A stretch of 52,769 nt of DNA from the NCBI RefSeq assembly GCF_000235625.1, contig NZ_AGTR01000054.1, positions 1 to 52,769 of the forward strand. Reading direction: 5' to 3'. Positions 27,065-35,825 of the stretch are shown here, one piece after another. The position numbers and the translations under genes are program-made. The stretch comes from Marinobacter manganoxydans MnI7-9 (GTDB lineage: Bacteria > Pseudomonadota > Gammaproteobacteria > Pseudomonadales > Oleiphilaceae). The first letter of the stretch is position 1. Each line of letters begins with the position of its first letter. Under the pieces are notes generated by a model. It ran no database searches. It was not told the origin of the DNA and saw only the letters and a program-made list of their open reading frames with translations.

Positions 27065-29797
27065 TCAGTGTGCTTCGTCCCAGTTGTCGCCGACGCCGGC
27101 TTCCACCAGCAAGGGAACATCCAGCTCGGCCGCTGCCGACATGCGCTTCTCAAGTCCTGATCGGATCTTGTCGAGTGCCGATTCTTTGACCTCAAGAATC
27201 AGTTCATCGTGCACCTGCATGGTCATGCGAGCTTCATCGGCGTGCTCTTTGAGCAGCCAGTTCTCCACATCCACCATGGCCCGCTTGATGATATCCGCGG
27301 CAGTACCCTGCATCGGGGCGTTGATAGCGGTTCGCTCCGCAGCCTGTTGCAGCTGTTTGTTGCGGGCGTTTATCTCTGGCAGGTACAGGCGGCGGCCGAA
27401 GAGCGTCTCCACGAAACCGTCGTCATGGGCCTGTTTGCGGATGTTGTCCATGTATTTAAGAACGCCGGGATAGCGTTCGAAATAACGATCGATGTATTCC
27501 TGGGCGAGTTTGCGCTCAACGTCCAGTTGCCGGGAAAGGCCAAAGGCGGACATGCCGTAGATCAGGCCGAAGTTGATGGCCTTGGCGCTCCGACGCTGGT
27601 CTGAGGACACATCGTCAAGGCTGACCCCGAATACTTCCGATGCCGTTGCCTTGTGAATGTCTTCGCCCTTCTCAAACGCTTTGAGCAGTCCTTTGTCTCC
27701 CGAGAGATGGGCCATGATCCGAAGCTCGATCTGAGAGTAGTCGGCAGCGACGAGCTTGTATCCCTCGGGCGCAAGAAAGGCCTGCCGTATACGGCGTCCC
27801 TGTTCGCTCCTGATGGGGATATTCTGCAGGTTGGGTTCCGACGAGGACAGTCGACCGGTAGCAGTGACAGCCTGATGGTAGGACGTGTGTACCCGGCCGG
27901 TACGATGGTGAATCAGCTCCGGCAGCGTGTCGGTGTAGGTCGACTTCAGCTTGCTCAGGCTTCGGTGCTCAAGAATCAGACGCGGCAGTTCGTGTTCGTG
28001 GGCGAGTTCCTGAAGCACCGGCTCCGCTGTTGACGGCGCGCCCTTTGGGGTTTTCTTGATGACCGGCAGCCCCATCTTGTCGTAGAAGATCGCCTGCAGC
28101 TGCTTGGTAGAGCCCAGGTTGAAGGTTTCCCCGGCCACTTCATGGGCCTCTTTTTCCAGCTCCGCCATGCGCTCCGCCAGTTCCTGGCTGTGCTGGCGCA
28201 GAGTACTCGCGCTGATGAGGGTGCCACGCTGCTCCATTCGCGACAGTACCGGCACCAGGGGTAAATCGATATCTTCGTACACAGCGGCCAGTTTTCCGGT
28301 CTCTTTCAGCTTCGGTCGCAGGGTCTGGTGCAGGCGCAGGGTAATGTCCGCATCTTCGGCGGCGTAGGGCGCCGCCTTTTCAAGGTCAATCTGGTTGAAA
28401 GTGAGTTGTTTCGCGCCTTTCCCCGCAATGGACTCAAAGCTGGTGGTCTTCTCGCCGAGGTAGTACATGGCGAGGCTGTCCATATCGTGCCGCGTGGCCA
28501 CAGAGTTCAGAACGTAGGATTCCAGCATGGTGTCTTCGGCAATGCCCTCCAGGGTAATGCCGTGGTTGGCCAGTACGTTTTTGTCGTACTTCAGATTCTG
28601 GCCGACCTTTGCCACGTCGGGGTTCTCCAGTAGTGGTTTAAGCTGGTCCAGCACCTGATCACGGTCCAGCTGCTCGGGCGCGCCCATATAGTCGTGCCCC
28701 AGCGGGACATAGGCGGCTTCGCCCGGCTTTACGGCAAAGGAGACACCGACGATTTCGGCGTCCATGTAGCGAAGGCTGGTGGTCTCTGTGTCGAAGGCAA
28801 ACAGCTCCGCCGCCCCAAGGCGCTCCAGCCACTGATCCAGTTCTTTCTGGTCGGTGATGATGCTGTAGTCTTTTTCGCCGGTTTCCGGTTTGGGGGTTTC
28901 ATCGCCGGCTCTGGCATTGCTGGAAGAGGAACTTTCGTTCTCTTCGAGTTCGGCGATCCAGCTTCGGAATTCATACTCCCTGAACAGCTCAAGCAATTGC
29001 TGGTCGTCCTGCTCCCGGAGTTTCAGGTCTTCCAGGCCAAAATCGAGTTCCACGTCGGTGCGGATGGTCGCCAGTTCACGGCTCAGGGGCAGGGTCTCCG
29101 TTGCGTCCCGCAGGTATTCACCGATCTTGCCTTTGATCTCGTCGGCGTGTTCGATGACGTTGTCCAGGTTGTCATAGCTCTGAAGCCATTTGACCGCGGT
29201 TTTCGGTCCGCACTTGTTGACGCCGGGGATGTTGTCCACCTTATCGCCCACCAGGGCCAGGTAATCGACAATCTGCTCCGGAGTAACGCCGAATTTCTCC
29301 ACCACGCCGTCCCGGTCCATCCGGGTCTCGGTCATGGTGTTAATCAGCGTAACGTGATCGCTGACCAGCTGCGCCATGTCCTTGTCGCCGGTGGAGACCA
29401 CCACATCGATGCCTTTGCTGGTTGCTTCGTTGGCGAGGGTGCCGATCACGTCGTCGGCCTCAACGCCTGTCACAGTTAGCAGCGGCAGCCCCATGGCCTT
29501 TACGATCTCGTGAATAGGCTCGATCTGGCAGGCGAGATCCTCCGGCATGGGAGGTCGGTTGGCCTTGTACTCTTCATAGAGATCGTGCCGGAAGGTTTTG
29601 CCCTTGGCGTCGAACACCACCACCATCTTGGACCCGGGAAAATCCTGCTCCAGGCGGCGGAGCATGCTGATCACGCCTTTAATGGCTCCTGTCGGATGAT
29701 CCTTGCTTGTGGTGAGCGGTGGAAGTGCATGATAAGCACGGAAAAGATAGGACGATCCGTCCACAAGAACCACAGGTGGTGTGTTTTTGCTGGTCAT
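27065..29797 (-). CDS. polA: DNA polymerase I
   Basis: PolA fills gaps in excision repair and replaces RNA primers of Okazaki fragments. The 910-residue protein has all three domains: the 5'-3' exonuclease (VVLVDGSSYLFRAYHALPPL; DKDMAQLV; GDKVDNIPGV), the 3'-5' proofreading exonuclease with its metal ligands intact (FAFDTETTSL, then YAAEDADIT), and the polymerase with VAADYSQIELR (motif A), RRSAKAINFGLIYG (O helix) and MQVHDELILEV (motif C). The start at 29797 fits the conserved N-terminus; a frame to 29845 adds 16 unconserved residues. It is a single gene, divergent from the DUF2782 gene. Confidence 0.97.
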   Translation of the reverse strand: MTSKNTPPVVLVDGSSYLFRAYHALPPLTTSKDHPTGAIKGVISMLRRLEQDFPGSKMVVVFDAKGKTFRHDLYEEYKANRPPMPEDLACQIEPIHEIVKAMGLPLLTVTGVEADDVIGTLANEATSKGIDVVVSTGDKDMAQLVSDHVTLINTMTETRMDRDGVVEKFGVTPEQIVDYLALVGDKVDNIPGVNKCGPKTAVKWLQSYDNLDNVIEHADEIKGKIGEYLRDATETLPLSRELATIRTDVELDFGLEDLKLREQDDQQLLELFREYEFRSWIAELEENESSSSSNARAGDETPKPETGEKDYSIITDQKELDQWLERLGAAELFAFDTETTSLRYMDAEIVGVSFAVKPGEAAYVPLGHDYMGAPEQLDRDQVLDQLKPLLENPDVAKVGQNLKYDKNVLANHGITLEGIAEDTMLESYVLNSVATRHDMDSLAMYYLGEKTTSFESIAGKGAKQLTFNQIDLEKAAPYAAEDADITLRLHQTLRPKLKETGKLAAVYEDIDLPLVPVLSRMEQRGTLISASTLRQHSQELAERMAELEKEAHEVAGETFNLGSTKQLQAIFYDKMGLPVIKKTPKGAPSTAEPVLQELAHEHELPRLILEHRSLSKLKSTYTDTLPELIHHRTGRVHTSYHQAVTATGRLSSSEPNLQNIPIRSEQGRRIRQAFLAPEGYKLVAADYSQIELRIMAHLSGDKGLLKAFEKGEDIHKATASEVFGVSLDDVSSDQRRSAKAINFGLIYGMSAFGLSRQLDVERKLAQEYIDRYFERYPGVLKYMDNIRKQAHDDGFVETLFGRRLYLPEINARNKQLQQAAERTAINAPMQGTAADIIKRAMVDVENWLLKEHADEARMTMQVHDELILEVKESALDKIRSGLEKRMSAAAELDVPLLVEAGVGDNWDEAH

Positions 29798-29884
29798 GTC
29801 AAAACAGGTCCGGAATCTGATTGAAGCGTGGGTTGGCTTATGCAACTCTGTACTGAAATCGATGGACGAAAGGGTATCACGAAA

Positions 29885-30223
29885 ATGAAACGAATCGCCT
29901 GCCCGGCTTTGTTGCTAGCCTGTCTGCCTTTGGCTGCTCTGGCCCAGGAAGAAGGCGCTCTGGATGAGACGCCGGTGACAACTCCCGACGAGCCAGTGGT
30001 GATCTCGGATTACCAGCCTGCAAGCCAGGGCCCCGAGATTGTTATTCGCCCGGGTGAGCAGGAAGTGTTCTATGAATACCGGGTCAACGGACAGCTGATG
30101 GAAATCAAGGTTGTACCGGAAGTCGGACCGGAGTATTACCTGGTGCCGGCGGATGGCGGCGGTTGGATCCGTGAAACCGAGTCCGACATGTTGGTGCCTA
30201 GCTGGGTGATTTTCCGCTGGTAA
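29885..30223 (+). CDS. DUF2782 exported protein
   Basis: A 112-residue protein with a clear signal peptide (MKRIACPALLLACLPLAALA) followed by an acidic linker and a small domain containing EVFYEYRVNGQLMEIKVVPE and PEYYLVPADGGGWIRE, the DUF2782 signature. It is likely periplasmic; the cysteine in the leader is not in a lipobox context. No function is known. The gene commonly lies divergent to polA in Pseudomonas-like genomes. The upstream in-frame start at 29828 would hide the signal peptide and is rejected. Confidence 0.85.
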   Translation: MKRIACPALLLACLPLAALAQEEGALDETPVTTPDEPVVISDYQPASQGPEIVIRPGEQEVFYEYRVNGQLMEIKVVPEVGPEYYLVPADGGGWIRETESDMLVPSWVIFRW

Positions 30224-30230
30224 ACCGCAG

Positions 30231-30722
30231 TCAGATCAGATCGACGTTGACCGGCGTTGAGCGCCGGCTCTCCAACCCCTGAATATCCACGGTGGTGATG
30301 GCGAACTCGTAAGCGCCTGGCGCCATCTCCGCCAGAGAGAGTCTTGTGGTTGCAGGACTCTCAATGCGGATAACCTTGAAGTTGTCCTGGTGTCTGAACC
30401 GGTAGTAGACCCTGAATTCCGCAATCTCTCCAAGTTCCAGTGACGAGCCGTCCTCACGGGTCAGTGGAGCTGTCCATGTCAACTCCTTCGGCTCAGTGGC
30501 TGTATATCCGGTTTCCCGAGTCTGCCCAAGTGTGGTCATGAGCCCGTCGGTCGCCTTGTTCAGCCGCGAATCTGCGATTTCACTGGCCCTGTCAGAGCTG
30601 GTGCTGACGGCGCGGGAATCTTCCTGGCAGGCAGCAAGGAGGAAAGAGGCGGCAATCACTGGTAAAAGAAATATGAAGAAATGCGGTTGTCGGGTTTTGC
30701 TGGTGGTCATGGTTACTCGCAT
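30231..30722 (-). CDS. putative lipoprotein with a fibronectin type III-like domain
   Basis: A 163-residue protein with a signal peptide ending in a lipobox, FLLAACQEDS, so it should be lipid-anchored. The next residues after the cysteine are Q and E, which does not suggest inner-membrane retention. The C-terminal ~95 residues (LTWTAPLTREDGSSLELGEI, AEFRVYYRF, ...LAPGAYEFAITTVDIQGLES) look like a fibronectin type III beta-sandwich. Start may be 30722 or the ATG at 30710. It converges on the DUF2782 gene with a 7-bp gap. Role unknown, perhaps envelope adhesion or scaffolding. Confidence 0.75.
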   Translation of the reverse strand: MRVTMTTSKTRQPHFFIFLLPVIAASFLLAACQEDSRAVSTSSDRASEIADSRLNKATDGLMTTLGQTRETGYTATEPKELTWTAPLTREDGSSLELGEIAEFRVYYRFRHQDNFKVIRIESPATTRLSLAEMAPGAYEFAITTVDIQGLESRRSTPVNVDLI

Positions 30723-30925
30723 ACGGGCCTGATCGAGGCCTTTGTTGATTAAACGTATGGAGCCTGAATAAAACGGGGAGACGGGCTTCTTTGACAGCCC
30801 GGCATTATGCCAGCCGGGTTTTCAGGATCAAGTGAATAATCCGTAAAAGCCCTTATTCGTTCACTTCCTGCTTTTAGTATGAACATTCTAATTTTAGAGC
30901 GTAACTTGGGTTGTGAGATTGAAGT

Positions 30926-30959
30926 AAGGCCCTCGTTGCACTGGTTTCGACAGGGCCTT
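30926..30959 (+). promoter_or_regulatory. leader hairpin upstream of the phasin-like gene
   Basis: AAGGCCCT (30926-30933) and AGGGCCTT (30952-30959) form a perfect 8-bp stem with an 18-base loop, 30 bases before the start codon. There is no T-run, so it is not a terminator; it may stabilise the leader or bind a regulator. The rest of the 267-bp gap (30723-30989) shows only a second weak GC-rich hairpin near 30790-30820. Confidence 0.4.
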
Positions 30960-30989
30960 GGAACTTTCAGTAAACCAAGGGGATTTATC

Positions 30990-31412
30990 ATGGGTAAACT
31001 CAAGTCTTATCAGGAACAGCTCCAGGAAATCGTGGACAAGGGTATCAATGCTGCTGAAGAGCAGCAGAAGAAGCTGGCTTCCAAGCCGTTCGATTACGCC
31101 GAGAAGCTCGAGTCTGAAGCGCGCGAGTACAGCGTGAAGACCCTGCGCAAGCGTTACAACGGCTACAGTGACAGCCTGTTCGATCAGCTTCGCAACCTGA
31201 ACAGCCGTTTTGGCAGCTTTGCTGGTGACCTGGTCGCCAAGCTGGAAAAAGAAGCAGCCGAAGGCGCTGATGCAGTTGCAGAAGCCGCGGAAGACGTGTC
31301 TGACGCAGCGCAGGATGCCAAGAAGTCTGTTGAGCCGAAGAAGCCGGCTGCACGCAAGACGACTGCGCGCAAGACCACTTCCACTGCCAAGAAGAGCACT
31401 GCATCCGCCTGA
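30990..31412 (+). CDS. phasin-like coiled-coil protein with histone H1-like tail
   Basis: A 140-residue protein with an amphipathic, mostly helical body (SYQEQLQEIVDKGINAAEEQ ... FDQLRNLNSRFGSFAGDLVAKLEKEA), an alanine/acidic linker (~90-112), and a basic Lys-Ala-Thr tail (PKKPAARKTTARKTTSTAKK) resembling histone H1 or PhaF-type tails. Phasins coat polyhydroxyalkanoate granules, and PhaF-type ones also contact DNA through such tails, linking granules to the nucleoid. No PHA genes are nearby, so the role is inferred from layout alone. A strong terminator follows (31450-31484). Confidence 0.65.
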   Translation: MGKLKSYQEQLQEIVDKGINAAEEQQKKLASKPFDYAEKLESEAREYSVKTLRKRYNGYSDSLFDQLRNLNSRFGSFAGDLVAKLEKEAAEGADAVAEAAEDVSDAAQDAKKSVEPKKPAARKTTARKTTSTAKKSTASA

Positions 31413-31449
31413 ATTGTGTATAGCACCTCATCGGTAGGTGAGTGAAATG

Positions 31450-31484
31450 AAAAAGCCACCGGCTAACACCGGTGGCTTTTTTTT
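31450..31484. terminator. strong bidirectional rho-independent terminator
   Basis: GCCACCGG (31455-31462) pairs perfectly with CCGGTGGC (31469-31476), flanked by A-run and eight Ts. It ends the phasin-like transcript and, read on the other strand, the transcript of the DUF4124 gene arriving from the right. Confidence 0.9.
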
Positions 31485-31508
31485 GGTCTCGGAAATTTCA
31501 GTGCAGAA

Positions 31509-32165
31509 TCAGTTGTCGGTCTTGGTGTGATCCAGTGGCAGAGTTCGTGCCTCGCCGGTAACTTCTTCCAGGCGTTCGATGTCGTCCTCAAAAGCCTTTC
31601 GTAGTTCGTCGATTTCCTGGGTCTGTGAGGCAATTTCCCGCTCAATGTCGCGAATCTGGGCCTCCAGCCGCCGGATCTTCTCCAGCGTGCCCTCGGGAAT
31701 CTCGCGACCGGCCCGCTCCATGTTGGCGGCCCGACTCTGTTCGTTATCCAGCTGGCTCGATATCACCGATATATTGCCGCGCTTGAGCTGGATAAGACCC
31801 TCTAGCTCGCGGATTTTCCGGTGCATGGCTTTCACGGCCTGATCCGGATGGCTGAAGCGTTTCAGCAGCGCGCGGTCTTGCTCGCGCTGCTCTGCGAGTT
31901 CCTTCTGGCGCTGTTTTTCCGCTTCCCGGGCAGCAATTTCTTCTTCGGTTGGTGCCGGCGGAATGGTTTCGATCACGCGGCCATTTTTGCTCAGGATGTC
32001 ATAGCCCCGCTTGGTGGCTTCCTGGGGGATGGTGCTGCTGATTACGATCTGGCCGTTCTCATCCGTGTAACGGTACATATTGGCAGCCGCCTGGGCAGAA
32101 AACCCCAGGGCAAGCGCCAGCGCCGTTGTTTTAACAGACAGTGCGGTCAGACGATTGGCCATCAA
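31509..32165 (-). CDS. DUF4124 exported coiled-coil protein
   Basis: A 218-residue protein with a signal peptide (LTALSVKTTALALALGFSAQ then AAA) and an N-terminal DUF4124 domain (NMYRYTDENGQIVISSTIPQ), followed by a long predicted coiled coil (PTEEEIAAREAEKQRQKELA onward to about residue 210). DUF4124 proteins are exported and poorly understood. It lies immediately behind pyrE with no gap and is probably cotranscribed. Several ATGs near the start are possible; the first is used. Confidence 0.8.
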   Translation of the reverse strand: MMANRLTALSVKTTALALALGFSAQAAANMYRYTDENGQIVISSTIPQEATKRGYDILSKNGRVIETIPPAPTEEEIAAREAEKQRQKELAEQREQDRALLKRFSHPDQAVKAMHRKIRELEGLIQLKRGNISVISSQLDNEQSRAANMERAGREIPEGTLEKIRRLEAQIRDIEREIASQTQEIDELRKAFEDDIERLEEVTGEARTLPLDHTKTDN

Positions 32166-32804
32166 TCAGACTCCGTAACGATCCCGATAACTGGCTACCT
32201 TTTCGGCATGCCCGGCAAACTCCGGGTTGGCTTTAAGATAGTCCAAAACCTGCTCGAGACGAATAATGCTCACGACCGGAATACCGAATTCCTTTTCCAC
32301 TTCCTGGATGGCAGACAGTTCGCCATTGCCTTTTTCCTGGCGATCCAGAGCAATCAGCACGCCTGCAGGTTCAGCCCCGGCGGCCCGGATGATATCGATG
32401 GATTCCCGGATCGCGGTACCGGCGGTGATTACATCATCGACAATCAGTACTTTGCCCTGCAACGGTGCGCCAACAATGTTGCCGCCCTCACCATGATCTT
32501 TCTTTTCCTTACGATTAAACGCAAAGGGTTTGCTGTTACCGTCTGTAGCCAGCGCCATTGCTGTGACGGTGGCCAACGGAATGCCCTTATAGGCAGGGCC
32601 GAAAATAATGTCATAATCCAGGCCGCTGCGCGCGATCGCGGCGGCATAGGCCTTGCTTAACTGAAGCAGGTCGTCCCCGGTATTGAAAAGTCCAGCATTG
32701 AAGAAGTAGGGGCTGGTTCGGCCCGACTTGAGCGTGAACTCACCAAAACGTAGTACATTCCGGCGGATGGCAAATTCGATAAATTTTTGCTGATAGTCGT
32801 GCAT
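32166..32804 (-). CDS. pyrE: orotate phosphoribosyltransferase
   Basis: PyrE joins orotate to PRPP to give orotidine monophosphate in pyrimidine synthesis. The PRPP-binding motif [14 protein letters not shown] (about 118-131) and the flexible loop with [13 protein letters not shown] are present, as is the N-terminal [20 protein letters not shown]. The 212-residue length is typical. It is divergent from crc across 81 bp, the same arrangement as in Pseudomonas. Confidence 0.96.
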   Translation of the reverse strand: MHDYQQKFIEFAIRRNVLRFGEFTLKSGRTSPYFFNAGLFNTGDDLLQLSKAYAAAIARSGLDYDIIFGPAYKGIPLATVTAMALATDGNSKPFAFNRKEKKDHGEGGNIVGAPLQGKVLIVDDVITAGTAIRESIDIIRAAGAEPAGVLIALDRQEKGNGELSAIQEVEKEFGIPVVSIIRLEQVLDYLKANPEFAGHAEKVASYRDRYGV

Positions 32805-32885
32805 GACAAGGCTTCTGGCGGGTGTTGATCTTTAATTAGCTCGTAAAAACGGTATCATACACACAAACCGAATCAGGGAATACGT

Positions 32886-33692
32886 ATGCGGGTAGTATCA
32901 ATCAGCGTCAATGGCCTCGCCCAGGCTGTTGAAAAAGGTTTTTTCGACTGGCTGGCGGAGCAGGACGCTGACGTGGTCTGCGTCCAGGACCATCGCATGC
33001 GGGCCTACGAGATTGAGGACTATAACCTGATTCCGGAAGGTTACGAGGCCTACTTTATTGATGGCGAAAAGAATGAAGATGGCGGTGTCGGCATATACAC
33101 CCGTCATTTCCCGAAGGCCATCATGTATGGATTTGCCAACGAACAGGCCGATCGGGAAGGCCGGTTCATTCAGGCCGATTTTGACAAGGTCTCGGTTGCC
33201 TGCGTACTGGCGCCCTGTGCGCTGGGTCGTGAGGACGAGCTGATTGGCGAGGACGACCTGACGGTTCTCGACCACAAGGACGAATTCATGGAGTCCTTCG
33301 GTCTGCACATGCAAAAGACCCTCCGTAAGCGCCGTCAGTTCATCTTCTGCGCCAACCTGCAGACTGCTCATCACGTAACCGACGCCAGCCCGCTGTACCA
33401 CAAACTGGATTTCTCTGGTTTCTTGCCCCACGAGCGTGCCTGGTTGGATCGTCTGTTCGATGAGATGGGCTGCGTTGACGGCTTCCGGGAGATCAACAAG
33501 CAGAGCAACCAGTTCACCTGGTGGCCCGAGCAGGCCGAGGGTTCCCGCAAGAATGCCGGCATCCGGGTGGATTACCAGCTGCTGACACCGGGAATCCGCA
33601 AGACCATCGAAGATGGCTGGATTGACGACTCAACCCGATTCTCTGATCACGCCCCGGTGATCATGGATTACGACATCGAAATCGGCTTCTAA
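32886..33692 (+). CDS. crc: Crc catabolite repression control protein (inactive ExoIII fold)
   Basis: Crc assists Hfq in blocking translation of catabolic mRNAs when preferred carbon sources are present. It has the exonuclease III fold but no nuclease activity. The 268-residue protein shows this: the ExoIII glutamate (CLQET) is replaced in VVCVQDHR, and GDxN is replaced in FCANLQTA. The order and content match Pseudomonas Crc throughout (LRKRRQFIFC...GFLPHERAWLDRLF...QFTWWP...VDYQLLTPG...FSDHAPVIMDYD). Unlike Pseudomonas Crc, the SDH motif near the end is retained. Position between pyrE and rph is also that of crc. Naming it xthA or ExoIII would be misleading. Confidence 0.88.
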   Translation: MRVVSISVNGLAQAVEKGFFDWLAEQDADVVCVQDHRMRAYEIEDYNLIPEGYEAYFIDGEKNEDGGVGIYTRHFPKAIMYGFANEQADREGRFIQADFDKVSVACVLAPCALGREDELIGEDDLTVLDHKDEFMESFGLHMQKTLRKRRQFIFCANLQTAHHVTDASPLYHKLDFSGFLPHERAWLDRLFDEMGCVDGFREINKQSNQFTWWPEQAEGSRKNAGIRVDYQLLTPGIRKTIEDGWIDDSTRFSDHAPVIMDYDIEIGF

Positions 33693-33704
33693 GCTCTGAG
33701 GAAG

Positions 33705-33814
33705 GCGCCTGCGCGGCAACGCTTTCCCAGGCACGCTACAAGCACTTCCCTGTGCGCTTGAATCGGGCCATCCATGGCCCTCAACAGTCTGGGAAAGCGT
33801 TGCCACGCAGGCAC
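33705..33814. repeat. palindromic intergenic repeat, copy B (between crc and rph)
   Basis: Arms of 26 bp (33705-33730 and 33789-33814) are inverted with two mismatches. On the minus strand the centre has the mini-hairpin GGGCCATGGATGGCCC (33780-33765) and TTCAAGCGCACAGGGAAGTG, ending in AGCGTG. These match the centre of copy A at 23641-23748, while the arms differ completely. Confidence 0.85.
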
Positions 33815-33842
33815 CCCAGGCTTGTGAGGTTTTCGAACAGTA

Positions 33843-33877
33843 GCGTGTCCCGGAAAGGTTTCCCCCTCCGGACACGC
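33843..33877. repeat. hairpin between the palindromic repeat and rph
   Basis: GCGTGTCC (33843-33850) and GGACACGC (33870-33877) form a GC-rich stem with an inner CGG/CCG extension. It lacks a T-run on either strand, so it could protect the convergent crc and rph transcripts rather than terminate them directly. Confidence 0.45.
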
Positions 33878-33888
33878 GGGCAACAAAC

Positions 33889-34605
33889 TTAATCTGCCAG
33901 CGCCGCCTTCTGAATCTCAAACAACTGCTCAATACCCTGTTTGGCCAGAGTCAGCATGCTGTCCAGTTCTGACTGGTCGAACGGTGCACCTTCCGCAGTC
34001 CCCTGTATCTCAATGAAACCGCCCTGGTCGGTCATGATGACGTTCATGTCGGTTTCGGCTTCGGAGTCTTCCGGGTAGTCCAGATCCACCACCGGGGTGC
34101 CTTTGTAAACACCGACTGAAAGCGCGGCGACCATCTGCTTGAGCGGAGATTTCTTGAGGCGCTTGTCAGCAACCAGGTGGTTCAGGGCATCAACCAGTGC
34201 CACGCAGCCGCCGGTGATGGCTGCGGTGCGGGTGCCGCCATCGGCCTGGATGACATCGCAGTCAATGGTGATGGAGTGTTCACCGAGAGCGGTCAGATCC
34301 ACCGCTGCACGCAGGGAACGGCCAATCAGGCGCTGGATTTCGACGGTCCGGCCACCCTGCTTGCCGCGGGCGGCTTCACGGCCCATTCGGCTGCCGGTAG
34401 AGCGGGGCAGCATGCCGTATTCGGCGGTGATCCAGCCCTTGCCTTCACCCCTCAGAAACGGAGGAACCTTGTTTTCGACGGAGGCAGTGCAGATGACTTT
34501 TGTGTCCCCGAATTCCACCAGCACAGAGCCTTCGGCGTGACGGGTGTAGTTGCGGGTGATTCGAACATCTCTGGGTTGTTCGGGCGTTCTGCCGCTTGGA
34601 CGCAT
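33889..34605 (-). CDS. rph: ribonuclease PH
   Basis: RNase PH trims the 3' ends of tRNA precursors by phosphorolysis. The 238-residue product begins [20 protein letters not shown] and has the phosphate-binding site [20 protein letters not shown] and the family block [19 protein letters not shown]. Length and ends are standard, with no sign of the frameshift known in E. coli K-12. It is divergent from yicC, as in many gammaproteobacteria. Confidence 0.96.
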   Translation of the reverse strand: MRPSGRTPEQPRDVRITRNYTRHAEGSVLVEFGDTKVICTASVENKVPPFLRGEGKGWITAEYGMLPRSTGSRMGREAARGKQGGRTVEIQRLIGRSLRAAVDLTALGEHSITIDCDVIQADGGTRTAAITGGCVALVDALNHLVADKRLKKSPLKQMVAALSVGVYKGTPVVDLDYPEDSEAETDMNVIMTDQGGFIEIQGTAEGAPFDQSELDSMLTLAKQGIEQLFEIQKAALAD

Positions 34606-34773
34606 AGTTTTTCCTGAGGTCAGTTTTGAATGTCCGGGAGCGAGTCCCGGGCGAACGTTTGTCGAAAAGGCCGGTCAGTATATCACGTTGGGGTTGGCCT
34701 TTTGTCCGGTTCGCCGTTGCTGTTAAGAGCCTGTTAAACTTCACCAATACAACACTATCGAAGCGGAGCTGAC

Positions 34774-35640
34774 ATGATCCGAAGTATGACTGCATTTGCC
34801 CGCAAGGACGTCCAGGGAGACTGGGGAACGTTGACCTGTGAAATCCGGACCGTGAATCACCGGTATCTCGAACCCTCCTTCCGCCTGCCGGAAGCGTTCC
34901 GGGAGCTGGAGAACCGGTTCCGGGAGGAACTGAGAAAGCAGTTGAAACGGGGCAAGGTGGATGTCTCCATGCGCTTGCAGTCGGCAGAGAAAGGCTCGCA
35001 AAGTTTCGAGATCAGCGAAGACATGGCCCAGGCGGTGAATGAGGCGGCCAACCACATCAACCGGATTCTGGATAATCCGGCCCACATCAATGCCCTGGAC
35101 ATACTCAGGTGGCCGGGCGTGCTGTCAGTGCCGGAACAGGATTATAGCCCTGCAAAAGAGGCTGCCGTCGGACTGTTCGAGCAAACCGTGGCCGAACTTG
35201 CATCGGTGCGCGAGCGGGAGGGGGAGCGCCTGCGGCCACTGTTCGAAGATCGCCTGAAAACCATGGGTGATCTCGTTGCCGACGTCCGTAGGCGTATGCC
35301 GGAATTGCTCGAGGCGCAGGAGAAAGCGCTGCGAGATCGGTTCGAAAAAGCCAAAGTGGAACTGGATGCCGAGCGGGTTGCCCAGGAGATGGTGATGCTG
35401 GCTCAGAAAAGCGATGTGGCCGAGGAGCTGGACCGGCTGGATGCCCATATCGGTGAGGTGTCCGATACTCTGAAAAGCGAAGATGCCATTGGCCGGCGGC
35501 TGGATTTTCTCATGCAGGAGCTCAATCGAGAGGCCAACACCCTGAGCAGCAAGAGCATTGATGCCGGCGTTACCCGTACTGCAGTGGATCTCAAGGTTCT
35601 GATCGAACAGATGCGAGAGCAGGTGCAGAACATTGAATGA
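34774..35640 (+). CDS. yicC: YicC-family endoribonuclease
   Basis: YicC proteins are recently recognised RNases affecting small-RNA turnover. The 288-residue protein begins MIRSMTAFARKDVQGDWGTL and has the N-terminal motif EIRTVNHRYLE and the C-terminal DUF1732 domain ending LKVLIEQMREQVQNIE, which is complete. The gene is the attachment target of the island that follows: the integrase gene begins 185 bp behind its stop. yicC is an established integration site of mobilisable genomic islands (for example MGIVflInd1 in Vibrio), where the site is the 3' end of the gene and the coding sequence is restored after insertion. Confidence 0.93.
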   Translation: MIRSMTAFARKDVQGDWGTLTCEIRTVNHRYLEPSFRLPEAFRELENRFREELRKQLKRGKVDVSMRLQSAEKGSQSFEISEDMAQAVNEAANHINRILDNPAHINALDILRWPGVLSVPEQDYSPAKEAAVGLFEQTVAELASVREREGERLRPLFEDRLKTMGDLVADVRRRMPELLEAQEKALRDRFEKAKVELDAERVAQEMVMLAQKSDVAEELDRLDAHIGEVSDTLKSEDAIGRRLDFLMQELNREANTLSSKSIDAGVTRTAVDLKVLIEQMREQVQNIE

Positions 35641-35737
35641 TGTTCTTGGGTGTTCGGCGTTGTTTTTAAACGCATTATAAATCAAATGGTTATGTAATTT
35701 CGACGCTCATAGTGTTCGTGTAAATTCTGGCAAGTTT

Positions 35738-35814
35738 GGGTAGTGATGGGTAGTAGATTGGGGAGTATTTTCTCGCTATATTATGTCGGCGAGATTGTAC
35801 TCCCCAATTTTTTT
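35738..35814 (+). terminator. integrase leader: tandem GGGTAGT boxes and terminator-like hairpin
   Basis: GGGTAGT occurs twice 10 bp apart (35738-35744 and 35748-35754), one helical turn, as for integrase or excisionase sites. Then TTGGGGAGTA (35758-35767) pairs perfectly with TACTCCCCAA (35798-35807), with an inner CTCGC/GCGAG stem, followed by seven Ts. This hairpin is a rho-independent terminator for readthrough from yicC and would insulate or attenuate the integrase gene just behind it. Confidence 0.65.
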
Positions 35815-35825
35815 AAGGCAGGAAA

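Noticed and set aside
32886-33692. active exonuclease III (xthA)
   Set aside because: Key metal-binding positions are replaced and gene order is that of crc.
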